Shown piece after piece: positions 8,545-16,068 of a DNA stretch of 61,339 nucleotides. Origin of the DNA: an uncultured Lachnospiraceae bacterium (GTDB taxonomy: Bacteria; Bacillota; Clostridia; Lachnospirales; Lachnospiraceae); assembly GCA_910585355.1 (NCBI GenBank), contig CAJUDN010000004.1, forward strand, positions 9,135 to 70,473, written 5' to 3'. The notes beneath the pieces were generated by a model. The model worked only from the letters and a program-made list of their open reading frames with translations. It ran no database searches and was not told where the DNA came from. Made by a program: the position numbers and the translations under genes. Numbering within the stretch: the first letter of the stretch is position 1; the number at the start of each line of letters is the position of its first letter.

Positions 8545-9216
8545 ATGCTAATGCCACGGTACTATTACGCTGACGATTTCCGCCCGTTCTACGGATACTT
8601 CCTGTCGCAGCCCCATAAAAAACGGACCTTCCACAAGGGAGAATACCTGTGGTCTCCGGGCCAGCCCTACGAAAAGATCCACTACATCATCTCAGGCGCC
8701 TCCATCCACTATGCCGACCATGAAAGCGGCCGCCGCAAAATCATCAGCTTTCACGGCGCAGGCACGGTTTATCCCGGCTATCGGCCAGACGACTTTAAAA
8801 TCGAGCTCTCACTTGTCACGGTCGCACTTTCCGAGATGAAGGTTCTGGAATTTACGGTGCCGCAATTTCAAAACATGTTTCAGACCAATACCGCCTTAAG
8901 CGAGCAGGTTGTAAAGTGGTATTCCATGTACATCAACCGCTTTCTCTTTGAATCGGTCCACCAGGAATACAATCCGTCCATCATCAAAATATGTAATCTT
9001 CTTTATCTTCTGACGGTAAACCAGCCCTCCAACTCCGGCCTTGCTATCGATATGACCCAGGATCAGCTTGCAGAGCTGTTGGGCTTAAGCCGGGTCCAGA
9101 TTACGCGGGAGCTTGCGAAGCTTCGCAGAGAGGGCTTAATCTCCACCCACCGCGGCAGAATCATCGTCACTGATCTCCCTTCGCTGGCGAAGTGCTGCAC
9201 CTCGGAAACCTTGTAA
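8545..9216 (+). CDS. Crp/Fnr family transcriptional regulator
   Basis: This 223-aa regulator has an N-terminal cyclic-nucleotide-binding-like beta barrel (about residues 15-125, with GEYLWSPGQPYEKIHYIISG) and a C-terminal winged helix (about 150-215; MTQDQLAELLGLSRVQITRELAKLRREG is the helix-turn-helix). There is no N-terminal FNR-type Cys cluster, so a [4Fe-4S] oxygen sensor is unlikely; the effector is unknown. It is divergently transcribed from the flavodoxin-TIGR04076 operon and is the likely regulator of it. The start at 8545 has GAGG 7 nt upstream. An imperfect direct repeat of about 20 bp spans the start codon region (GGTACTATTA twice). Confidence 0.88.
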   Translation: MLMPRYYYADDFRPFYGYFLSQPHKKRTFHKGEYLWSPGQPYEKIHYIISGASIHYADHESGRRKIISFHGAGTVYPGYRPDDFKIELSLVTVALSEMKVLEFTVPQFQNMFQTNTALSEQVVKWYSMYINRFLFESVHQEYNPSIIKICNLLYLLTVNQPSNSGLAIDMTQDQLAELLGLSRVQITRELAKLRREGLISTHRGRIIVTDLPSLAKCCTSETL

Positions 9217-9423
9217 CCCTTATTGATACTTTTTCGCTTTTATTATGCCTGAACATGGCAGCATCTGTCTGCTTCATTTGTTACCGACAAGGAACAAAAA
9301 ATCTCCTGACGCATGGAAAACAAATAGTTTCGTTTCCCATGAAGCACAATTGCCCCTATATCCATTGACAGCCTGCGCTCATTGGTATTCGATTGGGAAC
9401 AAAACAAACGGATAAAAAAATAG

Positions 9424-9484
9424 GGATAAAATCAGAAAAACCTTGTAAATTATTGCATTTACATCAGTTTTTCTAACTTTATCC
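9424..9484. repeat. Long imperfect hairpin between crp-like gene and DUF4160 gene
   Basis: Arms 9424-9441 and 9467-9484 match at 15 of 18 positions, and within them TGTAAAT (9444-9450) pairs perfectly with ATTTACA (9457-9463). The gene-free stretch 9217-9528 holds this and nothing else I can identify. It lies between two convergent genes, so a bidirectional terminator is plausible. Confidence 0.5.
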
Positions 9485-9528
9485 TTATTATATCTTCTTC
9501 TCCTTCTATCCCCATCTCCATTTTGATG

Positions 9529-9831
9529 TCAACAATAAAACTGGATTTCATCTTCCACAAAGAATCTTTTCCATTCCGAGCATATCAGAAAAAACTGCGC
9601 CGAGATAAACTCCATCAGTTCATTTAACTCTTTCCGTGGAATTTTACTTCCATTACTCGCCAATATACATCCGCCTGACTTCGTCAGCCAGATTTTTGTT
9701 GCGTTAGGCGTCGGTTTGCCTTTTCCAATATGAACATGGATTGGTTCACCCTTCTCATTTGACCAGAAGAATACTTTATACCCACTGACAGTAAACAAAC
9801 TAGGCAATCTGAATCCCTCCGTTCTCCGCAT
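9529..9831 (-). CDS. DUF4160 domain protein
   Basis: This 100-aa protein carries the DUF4160 signature: a first strand region ending GYKVFFWSNE, then GEPIHVHIGKGKP, then a tryptophan-containing helix toward the end. The family's biochemical role is unknown, but members are usually found beside DUF2442 proteins in small two-gene modules resembling toxin-antitoxin pairs. Here its start overlaps the end of the upstream DUF2442-like gene by 32 bp. Nothing in the sequence shows which of the pair, if any, is toxic. Confidence 0.82.
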   Translation of the reverse strand: MRRTEGFRLPSLFTVSGYKVFFWSNEKGEPIHVHIGKGKPTPNATKIWLTKSGGCILASNGSKIPRKELNELMEFISAQFFLICSEWKRFFVEDEIQFYC

Positions 9832-10069
9832 ACCGATAAATCAAATGTGCATTACTATGAAGCAGCTGCTCAAAAAAATGAATCTCGGCATCCGAATATC
9901 CGCTTATTGTCAGCCAATGATATTCCGGCAATTCACATCTTGCCGAATCAAAGCCCTCCTCTGTTGGCCTTTCAAAATTTACAACCACCCGCTTCTTTCC
10001 ATCATCCTCAATAATCTGTGAATGTACAATTTCTGTTTCATCTGCCAACGTCATATATGGATACATCAT
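9800..10069 (-). CDS. DUF2442-like partner of the DUF4160 protein
   Basis: This 89-aa acidic protein lies immediately upstream of, and overlaps, the DUF4160 gene. It begins MMYPYMTLADETEIVHSQ, has a VVVNFERP strand and an aromatic-rich middle (PEYHWLTISGYSDAEIHFFE). I assign it to the DUF2442-like partners of DUF4160 mainly by position, size and strand pattern; the sequence match is weak. A role as antitoxin or as a binding partner is inference only. The region 10070-10195 downstream of the next gene holds nothing recognisable. Confidence 0.55.
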   Translation of the reverse strand: MMYPYMTLADETEIVHSQIIEDDGKKRVVVNFERPTEEGFDSARCELPEYHWLTISGYSDAEIHFFEQLLHSNAHLIYRYAENGGIQIA

Positions 10070-10195
10070 CGCGCCTCACCTCCTCGCCTTCTACTCCTAT
10101 TATATACAAAATCATTTACAAAAGAAAGGTCATTCCGGCGTTCACATTTCTTTCTTCCTTCTTAATTGTTATTGTTCATGGGAAGGGGCATCTTC

Positions 10196-10426
10196 TTATT
10201 CGTCAAACTCCACTGTCACATAATACCCCCGCTCATTTTCCACAATGGCCTTTACCACTCCCTGGCGGCTTTTTAACCGCTCATTAAACTTAAAAAGCCC
10301 TGACATGGCAACCGCCGGTTCAATCATATAGTTTACGTTTACAGGGGTCACCGACTCGCTGACCTCCACCGTCTGCCCCTCTTTCACCAGCCCCGGCCGT
10401 TCCATTTTAAAAACGATTTCCCGCAT
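10196..10426 (-). CDS. Small conserved-looking protein of the dinB operon, unrecognised
   Basis: This 76-aa protein starts at the ATG at 10426, which has GGGAGGAGAG 8-12 nt upstream; a longer frame to 10453 lacks a comparable site. It contains EGQTVEVSESVTPVNVNYMIEP and ends GYYVTVEFDE, suggesting an all-beta fold. No signal peptide or membrane segment is visible. It is the third gene after dinB (gap of 74 nt from the 110-aa gene) with no terminator between, so it is likely SOS-controlled with it. I do not recognise a family. Confidence 0.6.
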   Translation of the reverse strand: MREIVFKMERPGLVKEGQTVEVSESVTPVNVNYMIEPAVAMSGLFKFNERLKSRQGVVKAIVENERGYYVTVEFDE

Positions 10427-10500
10427 TTTTGCTCTCTCCTCCCGTTTTGCCAAAAATCTCTGCTCCAGGCTTTACACTGTCAGCTTTATACCCTTCAGCT

Positions 10501-10833
10501 TCATGCTGTCGGCTCCATCACCCACCGGCATTCCTCCAAATAAAAGACCAGCCGCACCGGCATTTCCTTTCCTTTCAGAAAAATCCGGCATCCATACTCC
10601 ACCGCGGGGATCCCGCAGTAATATTTTTTCTCCGTCCAGTCCACCTGGATTTTCTTCACCATCACAATCTCCCCGTTTTCATCAGGGAATTTTAAGGCCA
10701 GGGGCATGGTCTCCCCCCGGCTCGTGAACCAGCATTCACAGGCTACATCCATCTGGCGGCCGCGCCCCTTACTTTTCACTTCAAATCCGGTCTGGAACAC
10801 CTGGCTCTCCCTTCCTCCGACTCCAAATGCCAT
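10501..10833 (-). CDS. Hypothetical protein downstream of dinB, unrecognised
   Basis: This 110-aa soluble protein is predicted to be mostly beta strand: MAFGVGGRESQVFQTGFEV, an interior with WFTSRGETMPLALKFPDENG and KKIQVDWTEKKYYCGIP, and a C-terminal VRLVFYLEECRW. AAGGAG precedes the ATG. It begins 31 nt after the dinB stop, so the two are probably cotranscribed. It is not YolD, the small partner usual beside other Firmicute Y-family polymerases. I cannot name its family; a DNA damage role is inferred from context only. Confidence 0.6.
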   Translation of the reverse strand: MAFGVGGRESQVFQTGFEVKSKGRGRQMDVACECWFTSRGETMPLALKFPDENGEIVMVKKIQVDWTEKKYYCGIPAVEYGCRIFLKGKEMPVRLVFYLEECRWVMEPTA

Positions 10834-10864
10834 CTGTCATCCGCTCCTTATAAAAATTCCTCCT

Positions 10865-12124
10865 CTATTGAATTTTTTCCTTTGTATAATCCACGGTGTG
10901 CTTCTCCCTGGAAATCCCGCCGGACATATGGTCCAGAGGGGATTTTAAGAAGGAAGCCCGCATGACGGCATCCTTTCCATGTCGGTTCCGTATGGCATCC
11001 AGGGCCGCGTCCAGCTTTTCCAGCTTCTCATAGTCCGTCTGATCAAAAATATTTAACTGCCTCGCCTGTCCTTCCTTCAGCCGCCCTGTATGAATTCCCA
11101 GATGCCTGATAGGGCTTCCGTCCCAGAGTTCGTCAAACAAGCTGCAGGCAGCTCCATAAATCTCATCGGTAATATCGCTTGGAACCGCAAGGACAGTCTG
11201 ATGGGACACCGTATGAAGCTCATTATTTTTGATTGACACGGAGACAAGCTCCGCCTTTTTTCCATGTTTCCGCAGCCTGGCCGCCACAGTCTCCGCCAGA
11301 GACAGTAAAACCAGCCTGGCTGTTTCCCGGTCCGCCACGTCAAAGGCGATTGTAGTACTGTTTCCATACCCCTTATTTTCCGCAGGCTCTGTCTCCACCA
11401 GAGACACATCCCGCCCGTTGGCAAACTCCCAGATTATCTCTCCGTGCTTTTTCAGATGGGCCGTTAAAATCTTCACATCCGTATTGGCTAGCTGGCCGAT
11501 GGTAAGAATTCCCAGCTTTTCAAGCTTCTTCTCTGTAGCCCTCCCCACGAAAAACAACTCCCGCACAGGCATCGGCCACATTTTTTCCGGAATTTCCTCC
11601 GGAAACAGAGTATGGACCTTATCCGGTTTCTCAAAATCCGAAGCCATTTTCGCCAGCAGCTTATTGGAAGACACGCCGATATTCACCGTAAAGCCCAGGG
11701 TATCCCGTATCCTGTCCCTTAAGGCCTCCGCCGCCGTTTGGGGGGATCCGAAAAGCCGCTCCGTCCCTGTCATATCCAGAAACGCCTCGTCAATACTGAA
11801 CGGTTCCACCTTGGGGGAATATTCCCTTAAAATCTTCATAAGAGCAGCCGAAGCCCGCTCATAGAGCCCATAGTGAGGAGAAACCAGCATAAGCTCCGGG
11901 CATTTTCTCTTCGCCTCCACAATGCTCTCTCCCGTCCGGACCCCGTATTTTTTCGCAGGAAGAGACTTGGCAAGAATAATTCCCCGCCGCTTTTCCATAT
12001 CGCCTCCCACGGCTGAGGGAATTGTCCGCAAATCCAGAGTCCCTCCCAAATGCGTAAGCCGGTATACCGCTTCCCAGGAGAGAAAGGCGCTGTTTACATC
12101 CACATGAAAAATAACTCGTTTCAT
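10865..12124 (-). CDS. dinB: DNA polymerase IV (Y-family)
   Basis: This 419-aa translesion polymerase copies damaged DNA templates. The catalytic core starts FHVDVNSAFLSWEAVYRL (first acidic residue), continues with the second catalytic motif FSIDEAFLDMTGTERLF, and has the HhH-bearing thumb (about 175-235) and little finger (about 245-355). I chose the ATG at 12124: the ATG at 12145 lies inside the LexA box and between -35 and -10. The predicted transcription start coincides with the 12124 ATG, so the mRNA looks leaderless, which also explains the missing ribosome binding site. Two small unknown genes follow in the same operon. Confidence 0.93.
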   Translation of the reverse strand: MKRVIFHVDVNSAFLSWEAVYRLTHLGGTLDLRTIPSAVGGDMEKRRGIILAKSLPAKKYGVRTGESIVEAKRKCPELMLVSPHYGLYERASAALMKILREYSPKVEPFSIDEAFLDMTGTERLFGSPQTAAEALRDRIRDTLGFTVNIGVSSNKLLAKMASDFEKPDKVHTLFPEEIPEKMWPMPVRELFFVGRATEKKLEKLGILTIGQLANTDVKILTAHLKKHGEIIWEFANGRDVSLVETEPAENKGYGNSTTIAFDVADRETARLVLLSLAETVAARLRKHGKKAELVSVSIKNNELHTVSHQTVLAVPSDITDEIYGAACSLFDELWDGSPIRHLGIHTGRLKEGQARQLNIFDQTDYEKLEKLDAALDAIRNRHGKDAVMRASFLKSPLDHMSGGISREKHTVDYTKEKIQ

Positions 12125-12130
12125 GGTTTT

Positions 12131-12159
12131 ATTATATGCGAACATACGTTCTTTGTAAA
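12131..12159 (-). promoter_or_regulatory. dinB promoter with internal LexA (SOS) box
   Basis: On the minus strand TTTACA (12159-12154) and TATAAT (12136-12131) are separated by 17 bp. The spacer contains CGAACATACGTTC (12139-12151 on the plus strand), which fits the Firmicute LexA box GAAC-N4-GTTC. Only 6 nt separate the -10 from the ATG at 12124. Confidence 0.78.
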
Positions 12160-12248
12160 GTGTAAAATACTGGATGGCGGCGCTGCCCAGGAAATAAACA
12201 GGGCTGGCGCAAAATCAGTAATCTGCTGCTTTGCGACAGCCCATCATT

Positions 12249-12773
12249 TTAATGTCCCTCATATATAATTGCGGATTCCATATCGTATCTTTCCAGCTTT
12301 TTCCGCCCCTCGAGGCCTGCCAGCTCCATGACAAAACAGATTTTTACCACCTGGCCGCCTAACTCCTCCACCAGGCCCGCAATGGCTTCCACGGTTCCTC
12401 CTGTAGCAATCAGATCGTCAATGATGACCACCTTCTGGCCTGGTTTAATGGAATCCTTATGAATCTCGATGGAACTTGTTCCATATTCCAGCGCATATTC
12501 CCGGGATACGGTTTCTCTCGGCAGTTTTCCCGGTTTTCTCGCAAGAACAAAGGCTTTATGCAACGCGTAAGCCACCGGAGTTCCAAAAATAAAACCGCGG
12601 GATTCCGCTCCCACCACCACATCAAAATCCACATCCTTCAGCATGGAAAGCAGGGTTTCGATGGCCAGGTTCAGTCCATCTGCATCCTGTAAAATCGAAG
12701 TCACGTCTCTGAAAATAATTCCCGGGCTTGGAAAATCGGGAATGCTTACCACATACTCTTCCAGTTTTTTCAT
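12249..12773 (-). CDS. apt: Adenine phosphoribosyltransferase
   Basis: Apt (174 aa) salvages adenine to AMP using PRPP in the cytoplasm. The PRPP-binding motif is VVIIDDLIATGGT (about residues 118-130). The N-terminal PDFPSPGIIFRDVTSIL and VVGAESRGFIFGTPVA are characteristic of the family. AAAGGA lies upstream of the ATG. It stands alone, with no relA or recJ neighbour in view; the next gene, dinB, has its own promoter. Confidence 0.97.
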   Translation of the reverse strand: MKKLEEYVVSIPDFPSPGIIFRDVTSILQDADGLNLAIETLLSMLKDVDFDVVVGAESRGFIFGTPVAYALHKAFVLARKPGKLPRETVSREYALEYGTSSIEIHKDSIKPGQKVVIIDDLIATGGTVEAIAGLVEELGGQVVKICFVMELAGLEGRKKLERYDMESAIIYEGH

Positions 12774-12928
12774 ATTGTTTCCGTCCTTTCCGAAGGTGTC
12801 GTTTGAGGGCTTTCTACCGCCCCTGTCCCTTCGACATCTTCTTTATCATATCACACTTGATTTTCTGTGACAATAGTCATATTCCCGTGCGTGTCCGCAT
12901 ACACTTGTTACAGTTCGCAGGGCAGGGA

Positions 12929-13050
12929 AAACCGGGCGAAAATAGACGTCCGGCTTGCTTGTAAGGAAATTTTCGCTCGGTTTCTCCTATCGGGAGGACG
13001 CCCGATGTTTCTTGCCCGTCCTAAGGCGGGCAAGAAGATACCCCCCCCCC
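12929..13050. repeat. Structured intergenic element: three hairpins and a C10 run
   Basis: The 12774-13127 gap holds three successive inverted repeats: 12929-12943 with 12969-12983 (14/15 matched), ATCGGG 12989-12994 with CCCGAT 13001-13006, and TTCTTGCCCG 13009-13018 with CGGGCAAGAA 13027-13036. These are followed by ten consecutive C at 13041-13050. It lies upstream of the M23 peptidase gene. It may be a mobile repeat or a structured RNA; an open frame crossing it on the minus strand does not look like protein. Confidence 0.5.
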
Positions 13051-13127
13051 ATGAACAGGATTGGCCGCAAAAACGCTGCCCCCAAAACAAGACTCCAACC
13101 ATGTAAACCCACAGGAGAGTGTATGCC

Positions 13128-14288
13128 ATGACGCAACCACATATTTCAAAATCAACTGCCATTATTTTTGCACAGCTTTTTATTCTGTTTTTCCTAACCT
13201 TGTCTCTCTGTTTAAAGAGCAGGCAGGCAGCCGCGGAAAGTTTTCTTTTTTCCGAACAGGATCCGGAATCCGCGCCTTCCAAAGAAGAGACAAAAAAAGA
13301 CTATATCCACTGGGTGGATTTCACAATTCCCGCCAGCGTGATGGAAAAGGCCTTCCGCCTGGACATCAACACCTGCCAGGAATCCGTCCATCTGAACTGG
13401 ATTGAGCTTTTATCTTTTCTGGGGGCCAGATACGGCGGGGATTTTTCCCGGTTTAAAGAAGCTGACTTAAATACCCTGGCGGAGAAATTAAAAAATGGCG
13501 AGACCATGGAAGCACTCACCAAAGATATGAAATATTATTCCTATTATCATGAGGCCTATACCGCCGTTCTGGGCGGCATGGTAGGGTACTTTGAACAGGA
13601 AATTGAGGCGCCGCTTCCGGAAACTTCCCCGGAAGGCCCTGGCGTGCCGCAGAGCCAGGATGCTCTGCCAGAATCCTTTGCACCTGCCTCCCAGTCTAAA
13701 ACCTGGGTGACAAAATACGGGCTGAAGGCCTTTTCCCCCATCGCCAAAAGCTTTCCGTACAACGATTACGATGATTTCGGCGTAGCCCGGTCCTATGGCT
13801 TTAAGCGTCAGCACCTGGGCCATGACATGATGGGACAGGTAGGAACGCCCATCATTGCCGTGGAAAGCGGCTATGTGGAGGCCCTTGGCTGGAACCAGTA
13901 CGGAGGCTGGCGCATCGGCATCCGCAGCTTTGACAAAAAACGGTACTACTATTACGCCCATTTAAGAAAAAACTATCCTTATCAGAGCAATCTCCAGGTG
14001 GGAAGCGTTGTCACCGCTGGTGATGTGATCGGGTATCTGGGTCGCACCGGGTACAGCGCCACGGAAAACACGAACAACATTGATACTCCGCACCTGCATT
14101 TTGGTCTCCAGCTCATTTTCGACGAGTCCCAGAAGGAAGGGAATAATGAGATCTGGATTGACTGCTATGAACTTGTAAAATTTTTACATATGAATCAGAG
14201 CCAGGTGATGAAAGTAGAGGGAACCAAGGAGTGGACCCGGGTATACCAGCAAAAAGAACCGGCCCTTTCCTCCGGCGGGAGCGGTTAA
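13128..14288 (+). CDS. M23 family metallopeptidase (LytM-like)
   Basis: This 386-aa exported protein has an N-terminal membrane anchor or signal segment (about residues 11-30), a family-specific middle region with VDFTIPASVMEKAF (about 60-130), and a C-terminal peptidase M23 domain (about 220-350). Zinc ligands are visible in RQHLGHDMMG, with the final PHLHFGLQ motif. It should cut peptidoglycan cross-bridges, or act as a wall-binding regulator. Start chosen at the ATG 13128 (AGGAG 10 nt upstream); a GTG at 13119 is an alternative. A very long perfect inverted repeat follows the gene. Similar proteins occur in Lachnospiraceae; a sporulation link is possible but unproven. Confidence 0.85.
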   Translation: MTQPHISKSTAIIFAQLFILFFLTLSLCLKSRQAAAESFLFSEQDPESAPSKEETKKDYIHWVDFTIPASVMEKAFRLDINTCQESVHLNWIELLSFLGARYGGDFSRFKEADLNTLAEKLKNGETMEALTKDMKYYSYYHEAYTAVLGGMVGYFEQEIEAPLPETSPEGPGVPQSQDALPESFAPASQSKTWVTKYGLKAFSPIAKSFPYNDYDDFGVARSYGFKRQHLGHDMMGQVGTPIIAVESGYVEALGWNQYGGWRIGIRSFDKKRYYYYAHLRKNYPYQSNLQVGSVVTAGDVIGYLGRTGYSATENTNNIDTPHLHFGLQLIFDESQKEGNNEIWIDCYELVKFLHMNQSQVMKVEGTKEWTRVYQQKEPALSSGGSG

Positions 14289-14311
14289 CCTGTGACCCAT
14301 GAATTTACTGT

Positions 14312-14398
14312 GCCGTCAAAAATCCGCCTTCCAGATGAACGACTATGCCCGATAAAGCGGGGCATAGTCGTTCATCTGGAAGGCGGATTTTTGACGGC
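14312..14398. repeat. Perfect 39-bp inverted repeat after the M23 gene
   Basis: Positions 14312-14350 and 14360-14398 are exact reverse complements of 39 nt around a 9-nt loop. It lies 23 nt after the peptidase stop. It is much longer than a normal terminator stem and lacks a T-tract; the right arm ends in GATTTTTGACGGC. Confidence 0.8.
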
Positions 14399-14484
14399 GT
14401 AGCGGTGGCTACGGCTAGAAAATCCAACGCAGCAGATGGGCGAGTAGACAAGGAGGTTTGGCTGAATATAATGTAGACAGTACA

Positions 14485-14901
14485 CTAACACTCCCCCGCC
14501 TTTATCTTCCTCACTTCCTCCACCACCAGCTTCACATATTCTCCCAGAGGAAGGTCCTCGCATCCCACCACGAAATGCTGGCAGCGGTTGACCGGAATCA
14601 GTACTTTCTTGGCCTCGCTCTGACCGATGGCGACCGCCATTTTCGGGGTGATTTCCCCCAGAAGGGAATCGGCAATGACGATTCCCATGGGGCCGATGAT
14701 AATATCGGCCGTTCTGCATCCCACAATGGCCGGGTTTTCTCCGGTGGCCCCAGCGTCGGCTCCGGCCTTTAACATAGCGGCGGTGGCGATGCTGTTGGTC
14801 CCGATGGCCAGAATCTCATCCTCCGGAAACCTGGCCCTTATCTGCTCCACCACGCTTTTCCCCATCCGGCCGCCCTGGCCGTCCATTACCATAATCTTCA
14901 T
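14485..14901 (-). CDS. DUF3842 family protein
   Basis: This 138-aa protein matches DUF3842, a small clostridial family. It has a Rossmann-like nucleotide-binding start (IMVMDGQGGRMGKSVVEQIR) and alanine/glycine-rich stretches (TAAMLKAGADAGATGENP), then ADIIIGPMGIV and HFVVGCEDLPLGEYVKLVVEEV near the end. No catalytic function is established. GAGGAG precedes the ATG. It stands between the inverted repeat and the ketopantoate reductase gene. The 160 nt between it and the reductase show no feature I can name. Confidence 0.85.
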   Translation of the reverse strand: MKIMVMDGQGGRMGKSVVEQIRARFPEDEILAIGTNSIATAAMLKAGADAGATGENPAIVGCRTADIIIGPMGIVIADSLLGEITPKMAVAIGQSEAKKVLIPVNRCQHFVVGCEDLPLGEYVKLVVEEVRKIKAGEC

Positions 14902-15063
14902 TGTCTGTCACTCCTCATCTGTTTTCTTCCGTATGGCTTTCGGCCGTTGCAGCCTCATACAGCCGGCGCAGCGAACGCGCAGACCTGCCCAGTGTACTGG
15001 CTTGATTACTTTTAGCCAAATGACGCAGAATGAATTTTCAGTCTGCAAGGCGGAGAACACGCT

Positions 15064-15981
15064 CTAAATGGCTGCTTCCTTTTCCATATTTTTAATGGCT
15101 TCATACAAAAACTCATTGACCGGGAGACGGATGCCCGCCTCCCCGGCCAGACGGATCATGGTGCCGGAAAACAGCTCCACCTCCGTCTTCCGTCCTGCCA
15201 TCACATCCTGGCACATAGAAGTCCTGCCCTCGGGATTCAGAGTCGCCAAAAGATCCAGCCAGTATCGGATGTCGGCGTCCGTCAGCTCCACGCCCTGAAA
15301 AGACGCTGTCTTTTTTACTTCCTTCATGGCCTCAATCATCATGGTACGGGCCTCTCCCTCTGTCTGCACCAGGCCGTAAGGCGCCTTGTAGACGGCGGTC
15401 ACCTGATTGACTCCGGTGTTTAACATGAGCTTGCTCCACTGTTCCCGCACAATGTCCTCCGGAACCTGGTAGGAAAGTCCGGCTGCGTCCAGAAAATCTG
15501 TAACTGCCGAAAGTCTCTCGTCCCGGCGCTTGTCTTTGGTTCCCAAGGCGATATAGCCCATATTTTTATAAGAAACCACATTACCAAGCTTTCCCACATC
15601 CATTCCCTGGACGCAGGCATAGAGCACATGCTCCTTACCGAAGGCCTCTTCCAGCATTCCTTCGCTGGACACGCCGTTCAAAACAGAAAGAAGCAGCGTC
15701 TTCTCCCCCACAAAAGGTCTTGCTGTCTCAATGGCGGCAGCCATACCTGCAATCTTCACTGCAAAAATCAGAAGATCGACCGTCACCGCCTCCGCGGGAG
15801 AGCGGTATGTGAACTGACATGCCTCTCCGTTACAGATAAGCTCTGTCTCCCGGTATCGCTTCACCCGTTCTTCATCGGCCAGAAAAAATACGGCTTCTTT
15901 CCCCAGCCTGTCTGCCAGGTGCTTTCCGTACATGACTCCAAGAGCGCCCTGGCCGATGATTCCCACGCATTTTATTTCCAT
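15064..15981 (-). CDS. panE: 2-dehydropantoate 2-reductase (ketopantoate reductase family)
   Basis: This 305-aa enzyme reduces ketopantoate to pantoate with NADPH in pantothenate/CoA synthesis. The Rossmann motif is IIGQGALGVMYGKHLA (residues about 7-22) and the C-terminal helical domain includes the EQWSKLMLNTGVNQVTA signature, with the catalytic lysine in WSKLMLN. The ATG at 15981 has AAGGAG 7 nt upstream; the frame is open to 16065 but that part lacks a site. panB and panC are not in the window, so another 2-oxoacid substrate is possible, as the family is broad. Confidence 0.85.
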   Translation of the reverse strand: MEIKCVGIIGQGALGVMYGKHLADRLGKEAVFFLADEERVKRYRETELICNGEACQFTYRSPAEAVTVDLLIFAVKIAGMAAAIETARPFVGEKTLLLSVLNGVSSEGMLEEAFGKEHVLYACVQGMDVGKLGNVVSYKNMGYIALGTKDKRRDERLSAVTDFLDAAGLSYQVPEDIVREQWSKLMLNTGVNQVTAVYKAPYGLVQTEGEARTMMIEAMKEVKKTASFQGVELTDADIRYWLDLLATLNPEGRTSMCQDVMAGRKTEVELFSGTMIRLAGEAGIRLPVNEFLYEAIKNMEKEAAI

Positions 15982-16068
15982 AATCTGTCTCCTTATCTTC
16001 CTCATCACATCAGATCGTGTCTGATCATTCCTTCTGCGCCCTTTTACTGAAAGTGAACGGAGCAAACA

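Noticed and set aside
12908-13282. Open frame of 124 codons on the minus strand across the hairpin element
   Set aside because: It spans the inverted repeats and C10 run, overlaps the start of the M23 gene and has no ribosome binding site or protein-like composition.
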